Positions 1-8,167 of a stretch of 64,000 nucleotides of DNA are shown piece after piece; position 1 is the first letter of the stretch; every line of letters starts with the position of its first letter. The notes beneath the pieces were generated by a model that was not told the origin of the DNA, did no database searches, and saw nothing but the letters and a program-made list of their open reading frames with translations. The DNA comes from CAVQZA01 sp963718355. GTDB lineage: Bacteria; Actinomycetota; Thermoleophilia; Gaiellales; Gaiellaceae. The position numbers and the translations under genes were made by a program. Location of the stretch: the NCBI GenBank assembly GCA_963718355.1, contig CAVQZA010000005.1:62001-126000 (forward strand), given 5' to 3'.

Positions 1-693
1 GCACGACAGGCCGCAGACCGTGACCTGCTCCCACGGCGACTCGGCGGGGGCGCCGGTGCCGGGATCGATCAGATGGTGCTGCGCGTGCCCGCCGCGCAAC
101 CAGCGGCGACGGTCGGTCCCACTCGTCGCCAAGGCGCCACGGACGAGACTTATCGTTCCGCCGCGGGGCAATCCGGCGACGAAGGTACCGCGCGCTGCGA
201 GGTCACCGCCGGCCGAGACAAACCCTCTCCCCTCGAGGAGGGCAAGCGCGTCGTCGACCGTTCTTCCCTTGACGACGCCGTTCAGGTCGAGCTGGACGCC
301 GCGGGGAACGAGGACGGTTCTCTCGACGAGTCGCACGGCTCCCCGCTGTCGCCGGATGATCGTGCCCGCCGGGTCGGGCTCGGGCGAGAGCGCCGAGAAG
401 TCGGTGTCGTAACCGGCGGCTTCAAGCTCGGCTCCCAGAGTGGGGTCGACTAGACCGCAGGTCTCACGCTCGGCCTCGAGCGCCACCCCGAGCATCTCTG
501 CGAACGCGCGCGAGACACCAACCGGGCTCCCTGCATCGCTATTTACCCGGTTGAGCTCACTGTCCGGACGGAACCGGCTGAAGATCCGCTCCCGCTCGTC
601 GAAGAGCCGCTCGATCGCGCGACGCTCGGACAAGCGCGCGCCGGCAACGACGACGTCGCAACCCATGGACTGGAACGCAAAGGACTCGCCCAT
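1..693 (-). CDS. apbE: FAD:protein FMN transferase (ApbE family), 3' end cut by window edge
   Basis: Flavin transferase that attaches FMN from FAD to a threonine of partner proteins, normally outside the cytoplasmic membrane. The frame is open to the left edge on the minus strand, so the C terminus is missing; I translated it by hand. Family landmarks seen in order: MGCDV, FSRFRPDSELNRVN, LDLNGVVKGR, ATSGTDRRR and HHLIDPGTG (the conserved His-x-x-Asp-Pro segment). ATG at 693 is preferred to the in-frame ATG at 666 because it keeps the usual F-x-F-x-x-M-G start of the family. Only 4 bases separate it from the upstream membrane-protein gene, so the two are probably co-translated. The flavinylation target is not visible in the window. 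Confidence 0.85.
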   Translation of the reverse strand, partial: MGESFAFQSMGCDVVVAGARLSERRAIERLFDERERIFSRFRPDSELNRVNSDAGSPVGVSRAFAEMLGVALEAERETCGLVDPTLGAELEAAGYDTDFSALSPEPDPAGTIIRRQRGAVRLVERTVLVPRGVQLDLNGVVKGRTVDDALALLEGRGFVSAGGDLAARGTFVAGLPRGGTISLVRGALATSGTDRRRWLRGGHAQHHLIDPGTGAPAESPWEQVTVCGLSC

Positions 694-697
694 GGAC

Positions 698-1045
698 TCA
701 GGAGGTGCTCGTCGTCACATCGGGCGGAGCGGTTGCAGGAGCCATGATCCCGGCCTGCAACAGGTTCTTTCGAACCACGACGTACAACGGCTGCGGGACC
801 GAGAGCGCCAGCACGGGATGCTTCGCGTGGCCTGCGTAGGTGACCCGGGCCAGGCCCATCGAGGCTCCGACGCTGATCGCCGCCGCGGCGCCGATACCGA
901 TCTTCGCGGCGTAGGCCCGACGACGCGCCGGAGCGAGACGTGAGGACTCCAACTCGAGCTGCGGCTTGGGCGGAGCAGGCTCCTGCGGCGACCTCGCGGC
1001 GGTGACTTTCCTCTCCTTCGCGCGAGCCCGCTTCGATCGACTCAC
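698..1045 (-). CDS. Small single-span membrane protein upstream of apbE
   Basis: 115 residues, GTG start. A very basic N terminus (RSKRARAKERK) and a proline-rich stretch precede one hydrophobic segment at about residues 46-66 (AAKIGIGAAAAISVGASMG), followed by a short, probably exported tail without cysteines. I do not recognise a family. Its tight coupling to the flavin transferase gene (4-base gap) suggests it works with flavinylation or is a partner in a small redox chain, but I see no S/T-G-A-T flavinylation motif, so the role is inferred from position only. Confidence 0.6.
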   Translation of the reverse strand: MSRSKRARAKERKVTAARSPQEPAPPKPQLELESSRLAPARRRAYAAKIGIGAAAAISVGASMGLARVTYAGHAKHPVLALSVPQPLYVVVRKNLLQAGIMAPATAPPDVTTSTS

Positions 1046-1229
1046 AGGCCCGCTGCCCTGTGGCTCATCGTGGCACCGCCGACCTCATGATCAGCTTCAT
1101 CCGAACGCCTCCGTCTTTTGGACCAGGGTCGGAGCTCGAGCCGGACCTCACGAGCGTGGTTCGCAAGCGTAGGACCTCTTGATGAGACCTGGATGAGAAG
1201 GCGGTCGCCTTCCTGCGCTGCAGTGCGGA

Positions 1230-2411
1230 TTACGAGAACGGAACGAGCGCGGTCGTGCGCGGGATCAGCCGGTAGATCGCGAAGAAGTCGCGATCGTCGG
1301 GGGTCAGGTAGCGCGTCGCTGTCTGCTGGGTGTTGGGGACGAGTCTGAGCGGGGTCAGCGCGCCGGCATGGCGATAGGTGATGAAGCTCGGCCATTCCGC
1401 GTTGATGTCGAGCTCGATCGCCCGCAAGACGCGCAGGTGGACGAAGACGGCGGCGAGTGACTGCGCGGTCTGGTCGTTGGCGGCGACGTAGACGAGGTTC
1501 CCGTGCCGGTCGATACCGACCCCGGAGCGCCAGACTCGGATGGCGTTCCCAAGGGTTGCGCCCCAGAGCGAGCCGTCGGCCAGCTGCGGGTTGGGTTTCC
1601 CGTGATCGACGATCAGAGGCAGGTTCTGGCGGGCGAGCACCACCGACGAACCGGGCTCCGGCCCGCCGTGCCAGGCGACGATGTCGACCCGGCGGTCGCG
1701 GTAGGCGACGAGCGTGCCCTGGCCGGGCAGCAGCGGCTGATAGGTCGAGCCGTTGACCGAGAAGCCCCCGTGGCCGTCTCCGTAGGTGAAGCCGCTGTTG
1801 AACGTCGCCAACAACCGCCAGCGTTGCCCCGCCGGCACTTGCATCGGGCCGCGCGGCGAGGCGTTCGGCGGCTCGTAGCGGCCCGGGTAGAGCGCGAGCT
1901 GCGTCCGCCTATGGTCGATCCAGGCGACGTAGGCCACGATCCGGGGAAAGACGGGATCCGGCCGGAAGGTGGTCGCGAGCAACGGCGGCCCGCCGGCGAC
2001 GTCTGGACCCACGCGCTGCCAGACACCCTCGCCGGGCAATCGCGGCCGGATCACGGAGGCGACCGCGGCCGGCTGCCAGCTGGCCGCTACCCGGGTCGCT
2101 CCCGGCCGCACCGCGCCGGCCGCCGGCAGGTCCGAGCCTACCGTCGGCAGCGTCTTCAACTCGGGGCCGCCGGGCTTCGGCGCCTGCCAGGAATAGTAGG
2201 CCCGCTCGGCCGAGTTGACGAGCCAGGCGCCGTGGTTCGCACGCAACCACTCGACCGACCGAATTCCGATCGGCAGGCTCGATGGTTGAACCATCGTCGT
2301 CGCGTACGAGTAGACGACCGGGGCCAGGAGGAACGCGAACACGAGCAGCGCGATCCTGCGGCGACGCCGTCGTCGCAGCCTCTGCGCGCGCCGCCTCGTC
2401 CGGTTGCTCAC
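1230..2411 (-). CDS. Phosphodiester glycosidase-like (NAGPA/DUF2233) membrane-anchored protein
   Basis: About 393 residues from a GTG at 2411 preceded by GGAG. The much longer upstream extension of the frame looks non-coding. A basic N terminus (RTRRRAQRLRRRRRRR) is followed by a signal-anchor helix at about residues 18-36. The C-terminal two thirds match the NAGPA/DUF2233 fold by pattern: TFNSGFTYGDGHGGFSVNG, then SLWGATLGN, GIDRHGNLVYVA and IELDINAEWPSF. Such proteins act outside the cell on phosphodiester-linked sugars or are uncharacterised exopolysaccharide-associated proteins. Same strand as apbE but separated by 184 bases. Diverges from the carboxylesterase, leaving a shared 219-base promoter region. 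Confidence 0.7.
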   Translation of the reverse strand: MSNRTRRRAQRLRRRRRRRIALLVFAFLLAPVVYSYATTMVQPSSLPIGIRSVEWLRANHGAWLVNSAERAYYSWQAPKPGGPELKTLPTVGSDLPAAGAVRPGATRVAASWQPAAVASVIRPRLPGEGVWQRVGPDVAGGPPLLATTFRPDPVFPRIVAYVAWIDHRRTQLALYPGRYEPPNASPRGPMQVPAGQRWRLLATFNSGFTYGDGHGGFSVNGSTYQPLLPGQGTLVAYRDRRVDIVAWHGGPEPGSSVVLARQNLPLIVDHGKPNPQLADGSLWGATLGNAIRVWRSGVGIDRHGNLVYVAANDQTAQSLAAVFVHLRVLRAIELDINAEWPSFITYRHAGALTPLRLVPNTQQTATRYLTPDDRDFFAIYRLIPRTTALVPFS

Positions 2412-2630
2412 TGGCAACGCTCCGGACAGGCGCTGCGGGCGGGAGCTCAACCCGCGTCCTTTAGAGCCACGCCGGGTCGAGAGGAAATCGTGCCAGGGCC
2501 ACCACTCGACCCGGACGCTAATAGCACGTGATGAGCGAACGGTGAGAGCGCACGGGCCGGCCTCGACCGGCCCAGACGACTCTGTGGCACCCTGTTGTGC
2601 TGCCGGACCGAAAGGGGGAGGTGAGAGAGT

Positions 2631-4232
2631 ATGGCTGCGGGCTGGCGAGGAAGTCGTAGGGGCATTGGCCTTGGTCTCTCCGGCCTGACGCTGCTGCTCG
2701 CCGCGGCCACCGTCGGCGTGCCTGTCGCGCAGCCGTCGGGGGCCGACGATGGGGCGGCGCGCTCGAGCGCCGCGCTGGTCGTCACAGACAAGGGTACGTT
2801 GAGCGGGGCGGTGGGAACGAGGATGCGGAGCTTCCTCGGGATCCCTTATGCGAGGGCGCCGGTCGGAGGCCTGCGCTGGCGAGCGCCCGAGCCGCATTCC
2901 CCGTGGAAGGGAATCCGCAACGCGACCGCGTTTCGCAGCTCCTGCCCGCAGAGCGCGTCGCTGTTCGGGCAACAGAGCACCGACGAGGACTGTCTCTTCC
3001 TGAACGTCTTCACGCCGCTCGTCGCGAACGGGGGGACACGCTTCCCGGTGATGGTATGGATCCACGGCGGGGGCCTCGTCCAAGGCGAGTCGAGCGACTA
3101 TCTCCCCGTTGGCCTCGTCGCGCGGAAAGTCGTGGTGGTGACCGTCAACTACCGCCTCGGCGTGCTCGGCTTCCTCTCGCACCCGGCCCTGTCCTCCGAA
3201 TCGCCCGACCACGCCTCGGGCAACTACGGCTTGCTCGACCAGCAGCTCGCGCTCAAGTGGGTCCGGCAGAACATCGGCCATTTCGGCGGCGACCCACGAA
3301 ACGTCACGCTGTTCGGGGAGTCGGCCGGAGGGCTCAGCGTCCATGTGCAGCTCGCGTCGCCGAGCGCGCGCGGCCTCTTCCAGCGGGCGATCATCGAGAG
3401 CGGCAGCTACGCCGGTAGCCAGCCGTCCCTGGCGGCGGCCGGGGAGGCCGGTACGGCGTTTGCGGCGAGAGTCGGCTGCGGCGCCCAGACAGCGGCCTGT
3501 CTCCGCAGGGTTCCGGTGGCGACCCTACTCTCGAGCCAGCCCTTCTTCGACACGACGCCGGTGCTCGACGGGCACGTCCTCGTCCGGTCGATCACCGACT
3601 CGTTCACGAGCGGCCGGATCAACCGCGTCCCCGTGATCGAGGGGTCGAATCACGACGAGTTCCGATTCTTCCTCGCCACGGACGAGCTCGCCGGCAGGGG
3701 ACCGCTGACCGCGTCCGGCTACAAGACCGCGATCGCTGCGACCCTCGCGCTCACCCCATCGGCCGCGCGCAACGTCGCCGCCCGCTACCCGCTCGACTCC
3801 TATCCGTCCCCGAGCATTGCGCTCGCCGCGGCCGTCACCGACGCGACATTTGCCTGCAGGGCGCGCGCCGCCGTGCAGGTGCTGTCGCGCTACGTCCCGA
3901 CCTACCAGTACGAGTTCAACGACGAGCACGCCCCCCGCTTTTTCCCGGGGCCGCCGGCGAGCTTCCCGCTCGGGGCATACCACGCAGCGGAGCTCCCGTA
4001 CCTCTTCGCCCTGCGCGGACGCTCGTCGCTCCTCGTCGGCGACCACGAGAGGCTGGCCAACTCGATGCTCGACCTCTGGACCACCTTTGCGAAGACGGGC
4101 AGCCCGGGTGGCGACTGGCCGCGCTACTCGCCGGCGTCGCACGAGACCGAATCACTGGCACCCGAGCAACCGGTGGTCGAGACCGGCTTCGCCGTCGACC
4201 ACCAGTGCGCCTTCTGGAGCACGGCGCGCTAG
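2631..4232 (+). CDS. Secreted type-B carboxylesterase
   Basis: 533 residues with a signal peptide (about residues 1-35, hydrophobic core LGLSGLTLLLAAATVGV). It is an alpha/beta hydrolase of the carboxylesterase/cholinesterase family, full length for the group. Visible landmarks: FLGIPYARAPVGGLRW, EDCLFLNVFTP, WIHGGGLVQG (oxyanion hole), NYGLLDQQLALKWV, the nucleophile elbow GESAGG with Ser at about residue 231, SNHDEF acidic residue near 340, and GAYHAAELPYLF with the catalytic His near 451. ATG is preceded by GGGGGAGG with good spacing. It hydrolyses esters of unknown identity outside the cell. Monocistronic as far as can be seen. Confidence 0.9.
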   Translation: MAAGWRGSRRGIGLGLSGLTLLLAAATVGVPVAQPSGADDGAARSSAALVVTDKGTLSGAVGTRMRSFLGIPYARAPVGGLRWRAPEPHSPWKGIRNATAFRSSCPQSASLFGQQSTDEDCLFLNVFTPLVANGGTRFPVMVWIHGGGLVQGESSDYLPVGLVARKVVVVTVNYRLGVLGFLSHPALSSESPDHASGNYGLLDQQLALKWVRQNIGHFGGDPRNVTLFGESAGGLSVHVQLASPSARGLFQRAIIESGSYAGSQPSLAAAGEAGTAFAARVGCGAQTAACLRRVPVATLLSSQPFFDTTPVLDGHVLVRSITDSFTSGRINRVPVIEGSNHDEFRFFLATDELAGRGPLTASGYKTAIAATLALTPSAARNVAARYPLDSYPSPSIALAAAVTDATFACRARAAVQVLSRYVPTYQYEFNDEHAPRFFPGPPASFPLGAYHAAELPYLFALRGRSSLLVGDHERLANSMLDLWTTFAKTGSPGGDWPRYSPASHETESLAPEQPVVETGFAVDHQCAFWSTAR

Positions 4233-4261
4233 GCCGCGCGGCGCTTTGGGCGAGGACATCC

Positions 4262-4684
4262 ATGCTCCGCGGTGAAAAGGTCCCGCTCGGGACCATGGAC
4301 GCTGCTCCTCGATCTCGCACGAGAACCCGCGGATCCCCGCCGCAGCGTCGGCGGACGCCCTCGAGCGCGGCGCCGCTCAGGGCTCCTGGCAGTGCACGAA
4401 AGTCGTCTCAGCGTCTTCTCCGCTCGGCCCTGGTGCTCGTCGTCCTCACCTGGGTCCCCGGCGCGCTCGGGGGTGCCGTCCACCTGTCCCTGCTCCGTTC
4501 TTGGGGGGTTGCGAGCGGCTACGCGGGAATCAGCTGGGCATTGCCGGCGTTCCTGGTCGGGCTCGCCGCTTCTCGAGCCGCGCGCGATAGAGGCCTGGCT
4601 TGGAAGCGCGCGCCCGGGGTGGCCGTCGGCGTGGCGGCCGCGATAGTCCTGGCGCTCGGCGCCGCCAGCGTCGTTGGGAGCTGA
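4262..4684 (+). CDS. Hypothetical membrane protein
   Basis: Basic, serine/arginine-rich N terminus followed by three probable membrane spans (LRSALVLVVLTWVPGALGG, YAGISWALPAFLVGLAA, GVAVGVAAAIVLALGAASV). I recognise no family. The frame extends upstream into the end of the esterase gene, but ATG 4262, 30 bases after the esterase stop, is the more plausible start; ATG 4295 is an alternative. It ends exactly where the truncated nucleoside phosphorylase begins, so its own end may be a junction of a rearrangement. Confidence 0.4.
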   Translation: MLRGEKVPLGTMDAAPRSRTRTRGSPPQRRRTPSSAAPLRAPGSARKSSQRLLRSALVLVVLTWVPGALGGAVHLSLLRSWGVASGYAGISWALPAFLVGLAASRAARDRGLAWKRAPGVAVGVAAAIVLALGAASVVGS

Positions 4685-4697
4685 CCGATTTCGCTAC

Positions 4698-5480
4698 ATG
4701 CCCGCGACGGTCGGCGCCACCAAGGTGTTGTGTATGAAGTCGGAGTTGCATCTGAACCAGGACGGCGTGAAGACCGGTGACGGTACGGCGACGCTGCCGG
4801 TGAAGGACTTCTTCAAGCAGATCATCGCCGAGGCCAAGCCGTCGCTCGTCTTGACGATCGGTACCTCTGGGAGCGTCTTCGACGATTTTGAGCTTGGTGA
4901 TGTGGTGGTTACGCGGGCGGCGAAGTTCCGGTTGCAAAACGAGTTCCGCAACGAGCCGTGGAACGGCGCGATCTACAAGAGCGACTGGCAGATCCCAACC
5001 ACTCACTTCGCTGAGGCGGAGACGCTGATGGCCCAGATCACTCTGGATCTCGCCGAACCACCGTTCGCCCCACCAACCAAACGGTTTCCGTTCAAAGGCA
5101 AGCCGGTCGCTCCCTCGCCGGACTCCCCCGACATCAAGCTCGAGCAGGGCGCAAGGGACATGCAAGAGTTCCATCCAATCCTGACAACCGACTACTTTGA
5201 GTACGGCACCACCGCCAACCGGCTCGACAAAGAAGGCGCCGCCGTCGAGATGGGAGACGCCGCCCTCGGCCTTGCCTGCAGCGAACTCCCCGACCCACCC
5301 CACTGGGCGGTCATCCGCAACATGAGCGACCCCGTCATCAACGGCGACCTCTCCGCCAAACAGTTCCACCTCAACGAGCAAACCACCTGGGCCGTCGGGT
5401 ACTACACCGCCTACGGCAAATACACCTCAACATGCGGCGCCCTCGCCACCTGGGGACTGATCGCGGGACTCGGCACCTGA
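4698..5480 (+). CDS. Nucleoside phosphorylase-family protein, N-terminally truncated
   Basis: Core of a PNP/UDP phosphorylase or MTA/SAH-nucleosidase superfamily protein, which cleaves the glycosidic bond of nucleosides. Seen: VLCMKSELHLNQDG, VLTIGTSGSVFDDF, LGDVVVTRAAKF, and late in the protein the substrate-binding style VEMGDAALGLAC and VIRNMSDPVING. The family normally has a further N-terminal strand and phosphate/nucleobase loop before the K-S-E-L segment; here the homology begins abruptly near 4686, right after the stop of the preceding gene, so the 5' end has been lost and activity is doubtful. The 3' part from 5002 is duplicated exactly at 56596-57345. Confidence 0.6.
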   Translation: MPATVGATKVLCMKSELHLNQDGVKTGDGTATLPVKDFFKQIIAEAKPSLVLTIGTSGSVFDDFELGDVVVTRAAKFRLQNEFRNEPWNGAIYKSDWQIPTTHFAEAETLMAQITLDLAEPPFAPPTKRFPFKGKPVAPSPDSPDIKLEQGARDMQEFHPILTTDYFEYGTTANRLDKEGAAVEMGDAALGLACSELPDPPHWAVIRNMSDPVINGDLSAKQFHLNEQTTWAVGYYTAYGKYTSTCGALATWGLIAGLGT

Positions 5481-5751
5481 GCGCACGCATCCAGCGTTAG
5501 CGCGCTGGATGTAGACACCGCGACTTGAACGTGGATACGCGGTTGGGAAGCCACTCGAAGTCTGGCGCAGCAGGCCCTGGGGTCTTAGCCCGTAATCCGG
5601 CGATCGTGGAGCACAGCACTGCCCATCGCCGAGCAGGCCCGGGTAACCCGCAAAGCGCAAATTGAGTCCGCATGTGCCTCGTTTTACTTGACACACGCTT
5701 GACACGCCCCTCGCAAACCGGCTCCAGCAAAGGGATCGCCGAGGGACCACA
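5002..5751. repeat. 750-bp direct duplication, copy 1
   Basis: Bases 5002-5751 match 56596-57345 without any difference that I could find when comparing line by line (constant offset 51594). The block holds the last 479 bases of the nucleoside phosphorylase gene, its terminator hairpin and one copy of the dispersed 72-base-frame repeat. The block ends exactly at that repeat. Confidence 0.9.
5488..5511 (+). terminator. Hairpin after the nucleoside phosphorylase gene
   Basis: CATCCAGCG and CGCTGGATG form a perfect 9-bp stem around a 6-base loop, 7 bases after the stop codon. No clear T-run follows. The same hairpin recurs at 57082-57105 in the duplicate. Confidence 0.5.
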
Positions 5752-5752
5752 T
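5684..5752 (-). repeat. Dispersed repeat with conserved short ORF, copy 1
   Basis: Copy of a repeat found at least six times in the window. On the minus strand it reads as a short ORF ending ..CQACVK-TAA, preceded by a GGGAGG ribosome-site-like block (GTG at 5755 or ATG at 5752). The 3' side carries the direct repeat TTGACACACGCTTGACAC. This copy lies inside the 750-bp duplication. Confidence 0.7.
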
Positions 5753-5801
5753 CACCTCCCGGCCCGGGTGCGCGGGTGCCAAGGTGGATTGGTCTGAGTG
5801 T

Positions 5802-5815
5802 GGTATCGTGATACC
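5802..5815 (+). promoter_or_regulatory. Palindromic operator of the toxin-antitoxin operon
   Basis: GGTATCGTGATACC is a near-perfect 14-base palindrome (GGTATC/GATACC) located 20 bases before the antitoxin start. Ribbon-helix-helix antitoxins usually bind such short palindromes over their own promoter, so autoregulation is likely. Confidence 0.6.
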
Positions 5816-5835
5816 AAGCAACCGAGGAGTTAGGG

Positions 5836-6048
5836 ATGGATAAGAAGGCGATGACGGTGCGGTTGGACGCAGAGCAGGCCCGGCTGCTGGAGACGGTCGC
5901 CGAGGTGGACGGGGTGCCGGTGTCCGAGGCGATCCGGACGGCGATCGACGAGCACATCGCAACCCGCCGGCAGGACAAGGAGTTCCGCGCGTCGCTGCGC
6001 AAGCTCGTGGAGGAGAACCAGGACATCCTCGAGCGCCTCGCTCGTTGA
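5836..6048 (+). CDS. Ribbon-helix-helix antitoxin
   Basis: 70 residues. The start MDKKAMTVRLDAEQARLLE gives the beta strand and first helix of a ribbon-helix-helix (MetJ/Arc/CopG) DNA-binding fold, with VPVSEAIRTAIDEHI as the second helix. The charged C-terminal half (RQDKEFRASLRKLVEENQ) is the usual toxin-neutralising tail. GAGGAG lies 6 bases before the ATG. Its stop codon overlaps the toxin start (TTGA), so the two are translationally coupled. It should bind the palindrome at 5802-5815 and repress the pair. Confidence 0.85.
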   Translation: MDKKAMTVRLDAEQARLLETVAEVDGVPVSEAIRTAIDEHIATRRQDKEFRASLRKLVEENQDILERLAR

Positions 6049-6443
6049 CCCGCTACCTCGAGCTTGGCGACTACCTCCTGATCGCAGAGGCGGTGCTAGA
6101 GATCCCAGCCGAGCGGCTCGCGCGGCTCGAACGGATCAGCCTCGCCGAGTCGGCTCTCCTTGCTCCCGCTGCGGAGTTCGAGGGCACCGCGGCCTACCCC
6201 GATCTCGTGGAAAAGGCGGCCGCCCTCTGCTGGCACCTGGTCAAGAACCATCCGCTCCCGGACGGGAACAAGCGCGCCGCCTTCCTCGCACTTCGCGTGT
6301 TCTTGGAGCGCAACGATGCGGTGTGGCACCGCTCGCCAGACGACCCAGAGGAGACCGACTCTGTCATCCGTGGCGTCGCCGCAGGAACCGTGAGCCAGGC
6401 CAGCCTCGCCGACTGGATCCGGACGCGGCTCGCGCCGGAGTAG
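6045..6443 (+). CDS. doc: Doc-type Fic-domain toxin
   Basis: 132 residues, TTG start inside the antitoxin stop region. The Fic/Doc motif is present as HPLPDGNKRAAF (His, Gly-Asn-Lys-Arg), at residues about 69-80, as in death-on-curing toxins, whose best-studied member phosphorylates EF-Tu. Length fits the stand-alone Doc family. The order antitoxin-toxin with overlap is canonical, although P1 Doc pairs with Phd and not with a ribbon-helix-helix protein. A copy of the dispersed repeat lies about 40 bases downstream, consistent with the pair being part of a mobile cassette. Confidence 0.85.
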   Translation: MTRYLELGDYLLIAEAVLEIPAERLARLERISLAESALLAPAAEFEGTAAYPDLVEKAAALCWHLVKNHPLPDGNKRAAFLALRVFLERNDAVWHRSPDDPEETDSVIRGVAAGTVSQASLADWIRTRLAPE

Positions 6444-6483
6444 TACCGCAGCAGGGGGTGGTTGTGTGCGGACGTGCTCCGTC

Positions 6484-6554
6484 CACTTGACACACGCTTG
6501 ACACACCACCCGCAAACCCGCTCCAGCATTGGGTTTGCGGAGGGACCACATCAT
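6484..6554 (-). repeat. Dispersed repeat with conserved short ORF, copy 2 (stop lost)
   Basis: Minus-strand short ORF beginning ATGATGTGGTCC and ending ..CQACVK, after a GGGGAGG block. Here the TAA seen in other copies is TGG. Carries the paired TTGACAC motifs at its 3' side. Confidence 0.65.
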
Positions 6555-6724
6555 CGCCTCCCCGAGTGAGGTGGCCTCGGTCTGCGCTCGGTTTGGTGCG
6601 GCCAGCCCGATCATCGTTGCACTGCGAGGTCGGGGAAGCGGCTGGCGGGCTGGTGGACAGTACGAGTTGCCGCATCCGGCGAGGCGCTTTGAGGCATGTG
6701 GGTCGGGCGGGCTAGATTGAGGGC

Positions 6725-7480
6725 GTGGCTGATTTCTTCCGTTTCGTACCCGGCTATGAGCATTACGTGTTCCGGGCGGGGCGCGAGCCGCTGTTCTTTC
6801 TGCTGCTCGCTTTCCTGCTCACGTTCGTCGCTGCGCGCAGTTACACGCGCGTGGGGCGCGCTCGCGGGTGGAGGAGCGGGTCGGTGCGGGGCATCCACCT
6901 TCATCACTCGGTTCCCGGAATCATCGCGAGTCTCGCGGCCGCAACGGCGATCATTGCGTTTCGGCCCGGAGGTGGGTCGATGCTCTTGCTTTCCGCCCTG
7001 TTTGGCCTGGGCGCCGCGCTCATCCTTGATGAGTTCGCGCTCATCCTCCATCTCGACGACGTCTACTGGACGGAGGAGGGGCGCAGCTCGATCGAGGCGA
7101 CGCTCATCGGCTTCACGCTCGCGGCGCTCTGCCTCCTGACGACTGCACCGCTCGAATCCGACCCCGGCAAGGACGTGCCGCACTGGGTGCTGGGCGGGGT
7201 CATCGCGGTGAATATGTCCTTCGCTCTGATCGCCTTTCTCAAGGGCAAACTGAAGCTCGGCACCTTCGGGATCTTCGTGCCCGGACTCGCGATCCTCGGC
7301 GCCACCCGTCTCGCGAAGCCGGGCTCGATCTGGGCCCACAGTTTCTACAGGTCCGCGAAGCTCGACCGTAGTCGCACCCGCTCGGCACTCCAGCGCGCGC
7401 GCTACGCGCGCGTCGGCCACCTTTACGATCTCATCGGCGGCGCCCCGCACCTCGAGCGCCACCGGCAGCCGCCGCGGTAG
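6725..7480 (+). CDS. Multi-pass integral membrane protein, unknown function
   Basis: 251 residues, GTG start. Six or so hydrophobic spans (for example PLFFLLLAFLLTFVAARSY, IIASLAAATAIIAF, LLLSALFGLGAALILDEFAL, IGFTLAALCLLTTAPL, VLGGVIAVNMSFALIAFL, LGTFGIFVPGLAILGAT). Two conserved-looking polar patches sit at membrane borders: GIHLHHSVPG (three His) and LDEFALILHLDDVYWTEEG (acidic cluster), which could bind metal or substrate. A basic cytoplasmic tail follows. I cannot name a function; the patches suggest an actual enzyme or transporter rather than a structural protein. Confidence 0.75.
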   Translation: MADFFRFVPGYEHYVFRAGREPLFFLLLAFLLTFVAARSYTRVGRARGWRSGSVRGIHLHHSVPGIIASLAAATAIIAFRPGGGSMLLLSALFGLGAALILDEFALILHLDDVYWTEEGRSSIEATLIGFTLAALCLLTTAPLESDPGKDVPHWVLGGVIAVNMSFALIAFLKGKLKLGTFGIFVPGLAILGATRLAKPGSIWAHSFYRSAKLDRSRTRSALQRARYARVGHLYDLIGGAPHLERHRQPPR

Positions 7481-7541
7481 CGACCTCCGGCGCGATGAGA
7501 TCTGCTCGGGCGAGAGCACTCTCGGCCATGCGAGAGCGTCA

Positions 7542-8129
7542 TCACCGGGCTGTGTCGAGCAGGGTTTGCGCCGAGAACCGCATGATGTCGAGGGCTTCGG
7601 CAGGTTGAAGTTTCGCGATGTCCGTCAGCCAGACGAACACTTCGATGCCGGTGGCGGCGGTGATGGCGAGGACGAGTCGCTCGTACTGGTCGTCGTCGAT
7701 CTGCTCGCGAAGCGGTGATAGTGCGTCGTTGACCCAGGTGCGCCGGCGGCCGCGTCTTAGAAGTGATTGGTCGCGCTGGGGGGTGGCGCCGAGAGAGAGC
7801 CTCAGCATTGCTCGGAGTGGTGCCTCGTTCTCGGTCAGCTGACGCGCCATCTCGGCGAACACGAGCTCGAACCGCGCGGCGACGTCGTTGGGTGGGTCGT
7901 CGCCGAGGACGGAGTCCTTGCCGATCTCGGGGTAGGCGGCGAGCAGCAGCGCTTGCTGCGTTGGGAAGTAGCGGTAGGCGGTCGTCCTCGACACGCGCGC
8001 GGCCTCGGCTGCCTCCGCGACCGTAGGCGTCACGCCCGACGAGAGCAGCTCCCGAGCAGCAGCGATGAGCGCTTCCAGCGTCCGCGCCTTCTGCGTGACC
8101 CGGCCTGTCTGTTGATATGGGACACCCAT
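7542..8129 (-). CDS. TetR-family transcriptional regulator
   Basis: About 195 residues from ATG 8129 (MGVPYQQTGRVTQKARTLEALI). The N-terminal helix-turn-helix is clear: AAARELLSSGVTPTVAEAAEAARVSRTTAYRYFPTQQALLLAAYPE. The rest is a helical ligand-binding domain. Alternative in-frame starts are ATG 8153 or further upstream, but those would overlap the divergent cupin gene. It is divergently arranged with the cupin gene at 8168 with an inverted repeat between, so it most likely represses that gene and itself in response to a small molecule. Confidence 0.85.
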   Translation of the reverse strand: MGVPYQQTGRVTQKARTLEALIAAARELLSSGVTPTVAEAAEAARVSRTTAYRYFPTQQALLLAAYPEIGKDSVLGDDPPNDVAARFELVFAEMARQLTENEAPLRAMLRLSLGATPQRDQSLLRRGRRRTWVNDALSPLREQIDDDQYERLVLAITAATGIEVFVWLTDIAKLQPAEALDIMRFSAQTLLDTAR

Positions 8130-8152
8130 TCCCTTATGGTACTGGTATCCCA
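8120..8152. promoter_or_regulatory. Inverted repeat between TetR and cupin genes
   Basis: GGGACACC at 8120-8127 and GGTATCCC at 8145-8152 form an imperfect inverted repeat (7 of 8 positions pair) with a 17-base spacer, overlapping the start of the regulator gene and just ahead of the cupin gene. A plausible TetR operator; binding is inferred from position. Confidence 0.4.
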
Positions 8153-8167
8153 TGACGGAGGTGGTTG

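Noticed and set aside
2430..2465. Third tRNA/tmRNA-like T-arm (GGACGCGGGTTGAGCTCCCG on the minus strand)
   Set aside because: The stem pairs, but the loop has G in place of the conserved C, no acceptor follows, and no repeat copy is adjacent.
1230..3344. A 704-codon minus-strand frame reaching back to 3344
   Set aside because: The portion beyond 2411 is antisense to the carboxylesterase and has no motif; the glycosidase-like protein starts at GTG 2411 with a ribosome site and signal anchor.
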